Of a stretch of DNA of 64,000 nucleotides, positions 10,516 through 20,004 are shown piece by piece; positions within the stretch are counted from its first letter, which is position 1; every line of letters starts with the position of its first letter. The notes below the pieces were generated by a model. That model did not search any database, was not told where the DNA came from, and worked only from the letters and a program-made list of their open reading frames with translations. Made by a program: the position numbers and the translations under genes. Origin of the DNA: an uncultured Latescibacterota bacterium (lineage in GTDB: Bacteria; Latescibacterota; UBA2968); contig OY282377.1 of the NCBI GenBank assembly GCA_958295785.1, positions 4,652,896 through 4,716,895 of the forward strand, written 5' to 3'.

Positions 10516-11306
10516 CACCCGAACGCATACGCACGCTATTAGAGGCCGTTGAACAGGGGCAAACTGATGTGGATGCGGCCCTTGCACAACTCGCGCACTT
10601 GCCGTATGAAGAGCTCGAGTTTGCACGCGTCGATCACCACCGCACCCTGCGGCAAGGATTTCCCGAAGTTATTTTTTCCGAAGGCAAGACCGTTGAACAG
10701 GTGGTCGCCATTGCGGGCCGCATTTTGTCATCTGGCACAGCACTGCTGGCAACGCGCACAAATGCCGAGATGCGGGACGCGCTTGCCGCAGAATATCCCT
10801 GCGCCCACGTCAACGCGCTCGCACGCACAGTCGTCATTGCCGGCGAAGTGCCCCACGCAGAAGCGATGGGCAATATTTTGGTCGTGGCCGCGGGAACATC
10901 CGATTTGCCCGTGGCAGAAGAAGCCGTGGAAACCGCACGGGTGATGGGCAATGCGGTCGAAACCCTGTACGATGTGGGGGTTGCCGGGATTCACCGCTTG
11001 CTGGCCTGCCGAGACCGTCTCTTTGACGCCAGTGTCATTGTGGTGGTGGCCGGTATGGAGGGCGCGTTGCCCAGCGTGGTGGGGGGCTTGGTCGATGTGC
11101 CGATCATCGCCGTGCCGACCAGCGTGGGCTATGGGGCGAGTTTCAACGGATTGGCCGCGCTGTTGGGCATGCTAAACAGTTGCGCGGCGGGCGTGACCGT
11201 GGTCAACATCGACAACGGCTTTGGCGCGGGCGTCGCAGCGAGCAAAATCAACCGCCTCCGCACCGGGCGGGATGGCGTTTTGCCCGTAGAAAAAACACAA
11301 AAATAG
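10512..11306 (+). CDS. larB: LarB-type nickel-pincer cofactor biosynthesis carboxylase
   Basis: 264 residues, GTG start overlapping the previous stop. The C-terminal half has the PurE/NCAIR-mutase-like fold signature ([30 protein letters not shown]). The N-terminal region with [11 protein letters not shown] is typical of LarB. LarB carboxylates and hydrolyses nicotinic acid adenine dinucleotide, the first step in making the nickel-pincer cofactor of lactate racemase and related racemases/epimerases. LarC and LarE, needed for the later steps, are not in this window, so they must lie elsewhere or be missing. The next gene starts 11 bp downstream. The family call rests on these motifs and the length. 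Confidence 0.85.
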   Translation: MTPERIRTLLEAVEQGQTDVDAALAQLAHLPYEELEFARVDHHRTLRQGFPEVIFSEGKTVEQVVAIAGRILSSGTALLATRTNAEMRDALAAEYPCAHVNALARTVVIAGEVPHAEAMGNILVVAAGTSDLPVAEEAVETARVMGNAVETLYDVGVAGIHRLLACRDRLFDASVIVVVAGMEGALPSVVGGLVDVPIIAVPTSVGYGASFNGLAALLGMLNSCAAGVTVVNIDNGFGAGVAASKINRLRTGRDGVLPVEKTQK

Positions 11307-11317
11307 GCGCGGTTTTT

Positions 11318-14300
11318 ATGACCCTTCGCGATCGACGAGCACGCGATGCGATAACCCACGCGCTGGATCAGAATTTAATGGTCCTCGCAGGCGCAGGCGC
11401 GGGGAAAACTTATGCTTTGGTGCAGCGGATGGTGAATGCGGTGCAAACCGGTGGGGTAGAAGTGGACAGGATGGCGGCAATCACCTTTACGCGCAAGGCC
11501 GCGGGTGAAATGCGCGGGCGGTTTTTCAGCGCGTTAAAAGCGCGGGCCGAAGAAGCGGATGGCGAGGCATTGGGGCGCGTTCAGCGGGCACTTGAAAAAG
11601 TCGATCAATGCTTTATTGGCACCATTCACGCATTTTGCGGCCAGTTGTTGCGCGAACGTCCGGTCGAAGCGGGCCTGCCACCCGATTTTTCAGAAGTTGC
11701 AGAACGCGAAGAAGCGGTGATGCGCCGCGAGGCTTGGGATCGATTTGTGCAGCGTTGTTTTTTGGCGGAAGATGCGCGCCTCGCGCGGCTTGAAGACCTG
11801 GGCCTGCGTCCGGAAGATTTGTATGGCTTTTTTCAAAGACGCTGTCAATTCAGCGATGTACCACTCGCGCCTGGGTCAACGGACAAACCCGATTTATCGT
11901 CCGCAGTTTCAAAGTGTGAAGCATTCTTGGCACATGCAGAAGCTCATATCCCCGATCCATTGCCCGGCAAACGCGACCCTCTCCAAACAGCATTGAAGCG
12001 CGCACGGTTATTTTTCTCCAACCGAAAAATAAAGTCCGACGCGGATCGCATCACCCTGTTGCAAATGCTCGGCGGCAAACTCGGCGTAACGCTCAAAAGT
12101 TGGACGCCCAATGGCGATTTTGCAAAGGCGTTGCGAGATGGAGTGCTACCCGAGTTTCAAACCGAAATACTCGCCCCCACCCTCGCGCAATGGCGGCAGT
12201 ATGTTTATCAATTCGCCTCTGCATTCGTCGATGAAGCCGTTGGCGAATACGCCGAAACGCGCCGCGAATCCGGTCGGCTCACCTTTCAAGACCTGCTCGA
12301 ATTGGCTGCGCGGTTGTTGCGCGATCACCCCGAAGTGCGCCGCCATTTTCAAGATCGCTATCGCTGTTTGTTTGTCGATGAATTTCAAGACACCGACCCC
12401 ATTCAAGCCGAAATGGTGCTGTACCTAACGGGCGAGGATTTGGAAGAAACCGATTGGCGCGAACTCGCGGCCCGCCCCGGCAGTTTGTTCTTGGTCGGCG
12501 ATGGCAAACAATCGATCTACCGGTTTCGCCGCGCCGATGTCGAAACCTTTGACCTCGTCCGGAAGCGCGTTGTCGATACCGGAGGCCGCGTTGTCGATCT
12601 CAACACGAGTTTTCGCTCATTCGGCACCCTCTGCGATTGGATCAACGCGGCATTTGAACCCCTGTTCGCCGCGCATGAAAATCGCTATCGAGCCGAATTT
12701 GCGCCGCTATTCAAATCGAGACCAGAGGGCAGAGATGAATTTGCCGTGCGCCGCATTTCAATCGCCAAAATCTATCGCAACAACCGCGGCCAAATCGCAT
12801 CTCAAGACGCGGAGCGGATTGCAAATTTCATCGCGGCGGCCCTCAAAGGCGAAACGGAATTTAATGGCACGGGTGAAGACGCCGCGCTTGGCCCCCGAGC
12901 ATCGCCGGGCGATTTTCTCATCTTGACGCGCACATCGGGCTATTTGTCCGATTACGCACAGGCCCTAGAGGCACGCGGCATTCCCTTTGACATCACCGGG
13001 GGCAATCGCCTGGGCGATGCCGAGGTGTTGCACGCGCTCGCAGACTTTTTGGAAGCGGTCTATATGCCCGACAATCCGCTGCCGTTGCTCGCCTATTTGC
13101 GAGGCGATCTGGTGGGCGCAGGAGACGATGCCCTCTATGCGTTCAAAAAAGCAGGGGGCGTTTTTAATTGGACCTGCGATTTGCCCAAAGGCGTGGATGC
13201 GGCCTGGCACCCCATGTTCGAACAGGCATTTGACCACCTCAAAAAAGCGTCAAAGTGGCTGCAATCCCTGTCGCCCGGTGCCGCCATCGCGCGTTGTGTT
13301 GACATGCTCGGCCTGTTGCCCTTTGTGCGTGCCCTGCCCATGGGCGCCACGCAGGCCGGCAATCTCGTTCGCGCCTTGGCGCTCATCAACGAGTGGAGCG
13401 CGGCGGGCTTGCACTGGGGGCAAGTGATGGCAGAACTGCGCGCCCTCATCCACGATAAAAATTACAAGGTTGAGCAGATGACATTGGCTTCTGGCCAAGA
13501 AGGCGTTGTCCGCCTGATGAATCTGCATCAGGCAAAGGGGTTGCAGGGCAAAATCGTCTTCCTCGCCGATCCTTACGACACGAGTTACACGCGCTATGGC
13601 CCCGAGTTTCACGTATCGCGCACAGAAGAAGAGCCCTTTTTGGCCCTGCCCATTGCAAAATCCCGCGGCCCTTATGCACGCGAAGTCGTTGCCGAGCCTG
13701 TGGATTGGGAAACCGCCGAAGCCGAAGAAGCGCGATTTATCGCAGGAGAAGAATTGCGGTTGCTCTATGTGGCGGCAACGCGCGCGGAAAATTTGCTCAT
13801 CGTATCCACCTACGACGAAAAACCCAACGACGGGCCGTGGGCACCGCTGTATCCTTATATGAAACATGTGCCCGAATTGACGCGGTATCCCACAGCAGAA
13901 GCCCCTCCGCTCAAAACGCGGTCTGTCGCCATACAACGAGACCGATTCTGGCGCGGCATACAAAAAGAATCGTTTGAGGTGGCACTGGTGACGGATGATC
14001 GGGCAGATGTTACAGATTTGGACGGGGCAGGTGGAAGAGCTGACAGCAAAGCAGCGTATGGCACGGCGATTCACCGGATACTCGACGACGCCATCAACAA
14101 CCGATTGCCCGCCGATCCGACATCTTATGTAAAACACCGATTGGATGAGGCAGGGGCAGGCCCCGAGTTTTTGCCGCACGCGCTGGACGCATTGCAGCAT
14201 TTTCGCAACTCAGAGATATGGGCAGAATTGCGGGCGTCAGAAAGGGTCTATACCGAAGTCCCCTTTGCGATCTCGCAACCGGAGAAAATTATTCGCGGCG

Positions 14301-14587
14301 TCATCGATCTGGTCTATGATTCGCCCGAAGGGTGGAAACTCGTGGATTACAAAACCCATGCGGTGAAAACCGATCAGGATGTGCGAGCACTGTGCGAACA
14401 AACAGCCCGTCAGGTGAACGCCTATGCCGAACACTGGGCGAATTTCACCGGCGAACCGGTCGCGGCAAAGGGCTTGTGGCTGACCGAACAAACAGCGTTT
14501 GTAGAAATTGAGGATTGTCGTTCGGGTTGGAGTGGAGAACGGGGCGGATCCTCAAAAACAGGAGATGATCCGAGTGTTGACTTATGA
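11318..14587 (+). CDS. addA: AddA-like UvrD/RecB-family helicase-exonuclease
   Basis: About 1089 residues. SF1A helicase motifs are in order: Walker A AGAGAGKTYALVQRM (I), LFVDEFQDTDPIQ (II), GDGKQSIYRFR (III), LMNLHQAKGLQGKIVFL (V) and LYVAATRAENLL (VI). The C-terminus has a PD-(D/E)XK nuclease core, GVIDLVYDSPEGWKLVDYKT. This architecture is that of AddA, which with AddB processes double-strand breaks for recombination. No AddB gene is present here. The ATG at 11318 is chosen because the family N-terminus begins just there; an upstream in-frame extension would overlap larB. The ribosome site is weak, suggesting coupling to larB 11 bp upstream. The next gene overlaps its end. Confidence 0.88.
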   Translation: MTLRDRRARDAITHALDQNLMVLAGAGAGKTYALVQRMVNAVQTGGVEVDRMAAITFTRKAAGEMRGRFFSALKARAEEADGEALGRVQRALEKVDQCFIGTIHAFCGQLLRERPVEAGLPPDFSEVAEREEAVMRREAWDRFVQRCFLAEDARLARLEDLGLRPEDLYGFFQRRCQFSDVPLAPGSTDKPDLSSAVSKCEAFLAHAEAHIPDPLPGKRDPLQTALKRARLFFSNRKIKSDADRITLLQMLGGKLGVTLKSWTPNGDFAKALRDGVLPEFQTEILAPTLAQWRQYVYQFASAFVDEAVGEYAETRRESGRLTFQDLLELAARLLRDHPEVRRHFQDRYRCLFVDEFQDTDPIQAEMVLYLTGEDLEETDWRELAARPGSLFLVGDGKQSIYRFRRADVETFDLVRKRVVDTGGRVVDLNTSFRSFGTLCDWINAAFEPLFAAHENRYRAEFAPLFKSRPEGRDEFAVRRISIAKIYRNNRGQIASQDAERIANFIAAALKGETEFNGTGEDAALGPRASPGDFLILTRTSGYLSDYAQALEARGIPFDITGGNRLGDAEVLHALADFLEAVYMPDNPLPLLAYLRGDLVGAGDDALYAFKKAGGVFNWTCDLPKGVDAAWHPMFEQAFDHLKKASKWLQSLSPGAAIARCVDMLGLLPFVRALPMGATQAGNLVRALALINEWSAAGLHWGQVMAELRALIHDKNYKVEQMTLASGQEGVVRLMNLHQAKGLQGKIVFLADPYDTSYTRYGPEFHVSRTEEEPFLALPIAKSRGPYAREVVAEPVDWETAEAEEARFIAGEELRLLYVAATRAENLLIVSTYDEKPNDGPWAPLYPYMKHVPELTRYPTAEAPPLKTRSVAIQRDRFWRGIQKESFEVALVTDDRADVTDLDGAGGRADSKAAYGTAIHRILDDAINNRLPADPTSYVKHRLDEAGAGPEFLPHALDALQHFRNSEIWAELRASERVYTEVPFAISQPEKIIRGVIDLVYDSPEGWKLVDYKTHAVKTDQDVRALCEQTARQVNAYAEHWANFTGEPVAAKGLWLTEQTAFVEIEDCRSGWSGERGGSSKTGDDPSVDL

Positions 14588-15197
14588 TCCTCAAAAAGCC
14601 ATGCGTACATTGTGCAAAAACGATGGCATCCTCGGTCGCTTAATCCAACGGGCAGGGCCGATAACCCTTGCGTTGCCCAAACGCCTAAACCCCTTTGACG
14701 CGCTCTTGCGATCCATCATCTACCAACAACTCTCGGGCAAAGCCGCCGCCGCCATTCACAACCGGGTGCGGGCCTTGTTTTCTGGGCAAAATATCAAACC
14801 CGATCAGGTGCTCGCAATGGGCGAGCAGCAACTCCGCAATGCGGGCATGTCCCGGGCAAAAGCGGCCGCGGCAAATGATCTGGCGCGAAAATCCATCAAC
14901 GGCCTGATTCCCTCGGTTTCACGCCTGCGCGACATGTCGGATGCCGATATTGTAGCACACCTCACACAAGTGCGAGGCATTGGGGAATGGACCGTTCACA
15001 TGTTCTTGATGTTTCAACTCGGCAGACCCGATGTGCTCCCCACAAAAGACTTGGGCGTGCGAAAGGGATTTATGCTGACTTATGGGTTGGACGCCCTGCC
15101 CACAGAAAGGGAATTGGCGATCTATTGCGAACGGTGGAAACCCTATCGTTCGGTGGGCAGTTGGTACATGTGGCGCGCAGTCGAACTGTGGGGCTAA
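14565..15197 (+). CDS. AlkA-like DNA-3-methyladenine glycosylase (HhH-GPD)
   Basis: About 210 residues. The helix-hairpin-helix LTQVRGIGEWTVHMFLMFQL and the following PTKDLGVRKG, with the catalytic Asp, define the HhH-GPD superfamily in its AlkA/MAG branch, which removes alkylated bases by hydrolytic N-glycosidic cleavage. The N-terminal segment FDALLRSIIYQQLSGKAA is also typical. The start is uncertain: the ATG at 14565 sits right against GGAG, and a GTG at 14574 would have better spacing. Either way the gene overlaps the end of the AddA-like gene, making a small repair pair. It lacks the extra N-terminal domain of E. coli AlkA. Confidence 0.88.
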   Translation: MIRVLTYDPQKAMRTLCKNDGILGRLIQRAGPITLALPKRLNPFDALLRSIIYQQLSGKAAAAIHNRVRALFSGQNIKPDQVLAMGEQQLRNAGMSRAKAAAANDLARKSINGLIPSVSRLRDMSDADIVAHLTQVRGIGEWTVHMFLMFQLGRPDVLPTKDLGVRKGFMLTYGLDALPTERELAIYCERWKPYRSVGSWYMWRAVELWG

Positions 15198-15281
15198 TCC
15201 CCGATGTTATGCAGCGGGTAAGCGACATTCGCAACAACTTTGGGCGGTCCGATTCGCCCATTCATCTAAAACGGAGGGGTG

Positions 15282-16649
15282 ATGCCAAATATACTCGTTT
15301 TACTGAGCGACCAATTGCGCCGGCAGGCACTTGGAATTTACGAGGATCCAGATGCGCGCACGCCGCATTTGGACGCCTTTGCACAACAGGGCATTCGATT
15401 TGACAATGCGTGTTCCACCTATCCGATTTGCGTGCCTTTTCGATTCACCCTGATGACCGGCGAATACGCCCATGTTCGCAAAGTGCCGGGCATTGAATAC
15501 GCCATATCGACCGCAGAACGCACACTGGCAGATGAGTTTAACGAAGCGGGGTATGAAACCATTTATGTGGGCAAATGGCATCTCGATGGCGGGCATGGGC
15601 GGTTGGGCTCTGCCGAGCAAGTCAACCGCACGCGCATTCCGCGCGCGCGGCAGGGTCGCTGGCAAAAATGGTGCGGGTTTGAGTTGCGGAATGATCCCTT
15701 CGACACCTGTTATTTTGAAGATGACGACCCCACCCCAAGAAAAATTGAGGGATATCAGACCGATGGCCTGTTTCAACTGGGCATAAACCACTTAAAAAAC
15801 CGCACAGCCGACCGTCCTTTTTGCATGGTCATTTCCGTAGAGCCGCCCCACGATCCTTTTGTCGCCCCCGAAGACCTGCAATCCGCATGGGAAGCGCGCG
15901 AAATTACCTTGCCCGAAAACTTTGACGTGCCCGATCCCACACAGCGCGAAACCTTTATTCTCCATCGCAAACGCTACAATGCTATGGTTGAAAATTTAGA
16001 CGCAAATGTCGGAAAAATGATGGCGTTTCTCAAAGCGGAAGAATTGTTGGACGATACCGTCATCGTCTTTTTGTCCGATCACGGCGAATTGGCGGGGGCG
16101 CACGGTTTGCGTGCCAAGCAGTGGCCCTACGAAGAATCCGTGGGCATTCCGCTCATGGTGTGGGATCCGCGCATCAGAGAACGGGCGGGAACGGTGATCC
16201 AAGATCCAACCTGCACGGAAGATCTGTTTCCCACGCTGCTCGGCCTGGCCGGCTTAACGCCCAAAAACAATGTGCGGGGAACGGACCTTACCCCCCTCAT
16301 TCACGGGGATGTCAACGCCCTCAACCGCGAGGGGGTTCTGCTCGAATTTGTTGCCGAACTGCGAGAACGCGCGCCGTTTTTCGATGAAGTCTGGCGGGGA
16401 TTTCGCACACAGCATTACAAATACACCGTGAAAGGCAACAACTTGGGCGGCGAGCCCTGGCAACTTTTTGACCTGAAAAACGACCCCGGCGAAATGAACA
16501 ACCTCATCAATAGTCCCAATGACCGCGACTGCGCCGCCCATCTCCACCGCCTGTTGTGCGAGCGCGTGATTGAAACAGAAGATCACTTTGTCCTGCTCCC
16601 AGCTTATGACAGCGAAGGGGTGAATGTTTGGAAAGCGCAAAAAAAATAA
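15282..16649 (+). CDS. Sulfatase-family hydrolase (CxPxR type)
   Basis: 456 residues, an alkaline-phosphatase-superfamily sulfatase. The first strand motif is VLLSDQLRRQALG, and the active-site motif CVPFRFTLMTG keeps the Cys to be converted to formylglycine plus Pro and Arg, but has Phe where most sulfatases have Ser/Ala (CxPSR). Other markers are GKWHLDGG and the metal-binding FLSDHGELAGAHG. No signal peptide is visible, so it may be cytoplasmic or act on imported substrate. GGAGGGG precedes the ATG; a GTG at 15279 is possible. No formylglycine-generating enzyme is encoded in the window. Confidence 0.9.
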   Translation: MPNILVLLSDQLRRQALGIYEDPDARTPHLDAFAQQGIRFDNACSTYPICVPFRFTLMTGEYAHVRKVPGIEYAISTAERTLADEFNEAGYETIYVGKWHLDGGHGRLGSAEQVNRTRIPRARQGRWQKWCGFELRNDPFDTCYFEDDDPTPRKIEGYQTDGLFQLGINHLKNRTADRPFCMVISVEPPHDPFVAPEDLQSAWEAREITLPENFDVPDPTQRETFILHRKRYNAMVENLDANVGKMMAFLKAEELLDDTVIVFLSDHGELAGAHGLRAKQWPYEESVGIPLMVWDPRIRERAGTVIQDPTCTEDLFPTLLGLAGLTPKNNVRGTDLTPLIHGDVNALNREGVLLEFVAELRERAPFFDEVWRGFRTQHYKYTVKGNNLGGEPWQLFDLKNDPGEMNNLINSPNDRDCAAHLHRLLCERVIETEDHFVLLPAYDSEGVNVWKAQKK

Positions 16650-16675
16650 GCCCCGGCGTCAAGCGACGCCAGGGC
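16650..16675 (-). terminator. Hairpin terminator between converging genes
   Basis: GCCCCGGCGTC and GACGCCAGGGC form a GC-rich stem with an AAGC loop and one mismatch. On the minus strand it is followed by CTTATTTTTTT, so it best serves the Gfo/Idh gene that ends at 16702; it may also stop read-through from the sulfatase. Confidence 0.7.
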
Positions 16676-16701
16676 AAAAAATAAGGGCTCAATTCAGCGA
16701 C

Positions 16702-17721
16702 CTAATTTATCCCTTTCTGTTTAACCGTCCCATCCGCCAGCATACTCAACAGTGCCGAATCATCCACAGTTAGAGGCAACCTAACCCTCCCCCGACAGCG
16801 GCTCGACTGGTAGGTTGCAAAAATCAACTCTGTCGCTTGCAGGGCTTTGCGCCCTGACAGTTCTGGCTCGCGCCCGTTCTTTACGGCCTCGACCAAGTCC
16901 AGCACCGCCGCTGTCGTCGCATCGCGCTGACTCACCGTGCCCCTGAGGTCCACATCCACTTGTTGCACGCCAGATACAACGCGCAAGGGGGGCTGGTTGC
17001 GCCCGCCAATTTCAATGACCCCTTCGCTCCCGATCAACCGATTCTGAACGCCCTGCATGCCCGTGCCGCCCGTAGCCAACAACCCCTCGCGCCCATTGCA
17101 ATACCGAATCCACGAAATCCCGCTGCCTTCCACGGGCGTCCCAAAAACCTCGCGCCCGCCTTCCGCGTCAATTTGCCCGATCACCCACTCGGCGGGTTCA
17201 TCGTCATTGTAAAAGAAAAACATATCAAACCAGTGCGTGCCCCAATCGAACATATTGGGGCAATTGCCTTCAAAACGCCGCAACTCGCCAATCGCACCCA
17301 ATTTTGCAATCTCTTTGGCCTTTACAAACTGCCCCGCAAACCGCCTCTGATGGCAAAACGCAATGACCACATCGTGATCGACACACGCCTGATACAGGGA
17401 TTTTGCTTCGCCCCATGTCGGCGCCATGGGCTTTTCTGCGTGAATCCCCAAAATCCCACTGCCCGCCGCATCCACAATCATATCGTGGTGCAACCCCGTC
17501 CAAGTACACACGCTCACAAAATCCAAATCCTCTTTCTCCAGCATGTCGCGGTAGTCTTCATACCCATTTTCAACGCCAAATTCTTCCATATATGCCAAGC
17601 GCGGTGCTTCAAACGGATCGGAACACGCCACGAGAGCCACATCGTCAGACGCGGTCCATCCACGCGCATGTGCTCGCCCGCGACCACCACAACCAATGAC
17701 ACCAGCCTTAAAACGCGCCAT
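16702..17721 (-). CDS. Gfo/Idh/MocA-family oxidoreductase
   Basis: About 339 residues from the ATG at 17721; an upstream ATG at 17733 (MKKKM...) is possible and neither has a clear ribosome site. The N-terminal Rossmann motif KAGVIGCGGRGRAHA binds NAD(P). HAEKPMAPT holds the EKP triad lysine, and GTHWFDMFFF holds the likely substrate-binding/catalytic His. The family oxidises or epimerises sugars, inositols and sugar acids; the substrate is not determinable. The start overlaps the end of the upstream thermonuclease gene, so translation is probably coupled. The neighbouring sulfatases and dehydrogenases suggest carbohydrate catabolism. Confidence 0.88.
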   Translation of the reverse strand: MARFKAGVIGCGGRGRAHARGWTASDDVALVACSDPFEAPRLAYMEEFGVENGYEDYRDMLEKEDLDFVSVCTWTGLHHDMIVDAAGSGILGIHAEKPMAPTWGEAKSLYQACVDHDVVIAFCHQRRFAGQFVKAKEIAKLGAIGELRRFEGNCPNMFDWGTHWFDMFFFYNDDEPAEWVIGQIDAEGGREVFGTPVEGSGISWIRYCNGREGLLATGGTGMQGVQNRLIGSEGVIEIGGRNQPPLRVVSGVQQVDVDLRGTVSQRDATTAAVLDLVEAVKNGREPELSGRKALQATELIFATYQSSRCRGRVRLPLTVDDSALLSMLADGTVKQKGIN

Positions 17722-18265
17722 TTTCTTTTTCATTAAGGGGTTTCGTTTCCCACAGCCCCTTTTTTGCCTCCTGAGCTTGCCGTCCATAATGCTGGAACAA
17801 TTCCATGTGATTGAATGGAAACTGCGTATAGGCATATCCATAGCCTTGGCGGACGATCTCGAGATTCACAAACAGCCCGTCGGGTGCGCGGTAGAGATAC
17901 GCCAGCAAACGCCCGTATTTGTCTGTCCTGTCTTTGTCTGTCCTGTCTTTATCTGTCCCGTCTTTATTAAAACGGAGATACACAGACTCACCCATCAGGA
18001 GATTTCGGGTAAATGCGGATGCTTCTTTGCCGAACACTTGAACGGGCTTTGTCGGATGCACCGTCTCTGGCGTATCCACGCCGATGAGTCTGACTTTCGT
18101 GGGCGTGCCCTTGTACAGAATCTCAACCGTATCGCCATCGATAACTCTTTGAACGGGAACAGCCTTGTCTTTTGAGAAATCCTCGACGGGATAGGACAAG
18201 GTTTTAATATCTGCATCCGCCATGAAGGTCAAAAGCAACAGAACCGCGAATATTTTGAATTTCAT
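17708..18265 (-). CDS. Secreted thermonuclease (SNase-like)
   Basis: About 185 residues. The chosen ATG at 18265 follows GGAGG and begins a signal peptide (KIFAVLLLLTFMADA). An in-frame ATG at 18355, also with a strong AAGGAGG, would add 30 residues lacking signal features. The nuclease core shows VIDGDTVEI, VRLIGVDTPE (Arg and Glu of the active site) and DKYGRLLAYLY (second Arg), so all three catalytic residues appear present. Between core strands is an unusual insertion DGTDKDRTDKDRTDKYGR made by a 15-bp tandem repeat. It is predicted to hydrolyse extracellular or periplasmic DNA/RNA. The end overlaps the Gfo/Idh start. Confidence 0.88.
   Translation of the reverse strand: MKFKIFAVLLLLTFMADADIKTLSYPVEDFSKDKAVPVQRVIDGDTVEILYKGTPTKVRLIGVDTPETVHPTKPVQVFGKEASAFTRNLLMGESVYLRFNKDGTDKDRTDKDRTDKYGRLLAYLYRAPDGLFVNLEIVRQGYGYAYTQFPFNHMELFQHYGRQAQEAKKGLWETKPLNEKENGAF
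17921..17965. repeat. 15-bp in-frame tandem repeat inside the thermonuclease gene
   Basis: Three 15-bp units (two identical, GTCTGTCCTGTCTTT, and a third with two changes) lie in tandem. Each encodes KDRTD in the nuclease frame, so copy number can vary without breaking the frame. Confidence 0.85.
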
Positions 18266-18543
18266 TGCCAGTCCTCCAAAGTCAGCAACCCGTTCGCCTC
18301 TGCTCGCGCCTCTACTTGACAAACGACATCTGAATTTCCTCAACAAAGACAACATGACATCCCTCCTTTACGTAAAACGTAACGTGACATAGGTGCCGGG
18401 TATTGTCAACAGTCATGCAGAGAGATGCGGGAAAGTTCTACCTATTTACCAAGATATAGGAGGCCAACCCATGTCCTTACATATTGGCTCTTGTATTCAG
18501 CAGATACCCGACATAACGAATACTACTTGACTGTTAAAGAAAA

Positions 18544-18572
18544 TATATACATAATATAATACAGTATGTCAA
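18544..18572 (-). promoter_or_regulatory. Sigma-70-type promoter facing the thermonuclease gene
   Basis: On the minus strand TTGACA (18567-18572), a 17-bp spacer and TATATA (18544-18549) form a near-consensus promoter in a very AT-rich stretch. It would give a leader of about 270 nt before the ATG at 18265. It lies just beyond the truncated end of the mandelate-racemase-type pseudogene. Confidence 0.6.
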
Positions 18573-18912
18573 GAATTTTTTTAGCTTACTTCCTGTTTTT
18601 TGCCTTTCCTCCTAGCCAAACCTTCCGGCCACTTTGTATATAATTCCCATTTGAAAAACCGATACCCGCGATCCACCAATTTCTCGGCTGCTTCCGGGGT
18701 ACTCGCATGGCCATAGACCGGAATGGCCTCCCGCATTTTGCCGCCGAGCAACTCCCACACCGGAACGCCCAGGGCTTTGCCCTTGATGTCCCAAAGCGCG
18801 CAATCAATCGCACTGATCAACCCGCCGCGCACAGCACCTGTCACCCCGTGCCCGTGCAAAATATCGTACAATCGCAACCACAACCGTTCGATTTCAAACG
18901 GATTTTCTCCAA

Positions 18913-20004
18913 TAGGACTTACGCAATCCCCATTGGAATATGAGGTGCTTTGAGTTGTTGTCTCAAGAAGTCAGCCACCCCCCGGTATTTGACTTGATAA
19001 ATGGTTTGTCCTGTTTGATAGGCCACCTGCGCGAGTCTTATCCAAACGAACATCGCACACCCAATATGATTTCGTACAATGCGTGCCAACCGACATGGAC
19101 ACTTTTCAAGCCCGGTTACCTGTTTGACTTCGCGGTGAAATTGCTCAATTTTCCATCTTTGGTGACACACCTGTTGTACCCCTGAAGAATCGTTTTGAGC
19201 ATGGTCGTTAGTCACGACATACGCCGTGCGTCTATCAGCAGACGCCACCCGGAATAATTTCACTTTGTGGTCTTTGGGAAACCCTCTGATTTTAATGGAC
19301 TTGCCTTGTTTGCGTTGCGCTTTCGTCCAAGTTAAGCTATCTACGCGCTGGTAGGGGATTGTGCCTGCCGAATCGTCCACGCGCCGGTTTGTCTTGAGGG
19401 GACAAGAATAGGTTTTTTGCATCTGCTCTCTGTGTCGCATGACCGTTTTGGTCGCATACCAACTGTCCATCAAGACCCCGGTAAAAGGAAGGCGCTTCTG
19501 ATAGACCAACCCAGAGAGCATGTCCTTGAGATGATCCCATTTGGTTTTGCCATCGCCTTGCGGATCATAAATCCGATAGTCAATCAGCCAGAACCGATCC
19601 TGTTGCGGATTGACATAGACACATGTGACCACCCCAATGCCATTGATGACGCCTTGGGCGTTGCCGCTCTATTGACGACGCACTAACGCGATCTTGCGTG
19701 CGTGTCGCTTGTCTAAAACCGGGTCATCAAAGATCACATCGCCTTTGGGCGTCAACGCGATGTGGTCTTTGACGTGTTCCCACACCAAGCGGGGCGGGAT
19801 ACGATCACCGGCGAGATAGCGGTTGATCATATCATGACTGAACCCTTCGCTATGGTCGGCGAAATGGGTCAAGGTATAGTTGAGGGGACGGCTAAGCAGA
19901 TACTGACAGTAATCCAAACGCGTCGGTTGGCGCATTGACACCTCCTCAAAGTGATAAATTTTACGGAATTGCACCCTTTTTTAACTCAGCATGCGTAAGT
20001 CCTA
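18913..20004 (-). mobile_element. Insertion sequence copy 1 (1092 bp, DDE, IS4/IS701-like clade)
   Basis: The element is bounded by perfect 13-bp terminal inverted repeats TAGGACTTACGCA / TGCGTAAGTCCTA and flanked by a 5-bp target duplication TCCAA (18908-18912 and 20005-20009). It interrupts the mandelate-racemase-type gene. A second copy of the same length lies at 40821-41912. The family name is a judgement from the transposase motifs. Confidence 0.92.
18919..19935 (-). pseudogene. Transposase of IS copy 1, one in-frame TAG
   Basis: A single frame of about 338 codons from the ATG at 19935 (GGAGGTG ribosome site) is interrupted only by a TAG at 19669-19671, between ARKIALVRRQ and SGNAQGVINGIG. 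The first part holds FDDPVLDKRHARK (first Asp), the second GVLMDSWYATK (second Asp) and RWKIEQFHREVKQ (probable catalytic Glu). The TAG falls where related transposases usually have a Tyr before SG. The other copy has the same stop, so it predates the split of the two copies or is read through. Compared with copy 2 this copy has no other nonsense codon. Confidence 0.85.

Noticed and set aside
19669-19671. Genetic code change (UAG sense codon)
   Set aside because: The intact housekeeping genes do not need UAG read-through, and the stop occurs only in the IS family, so a code change is not supported.
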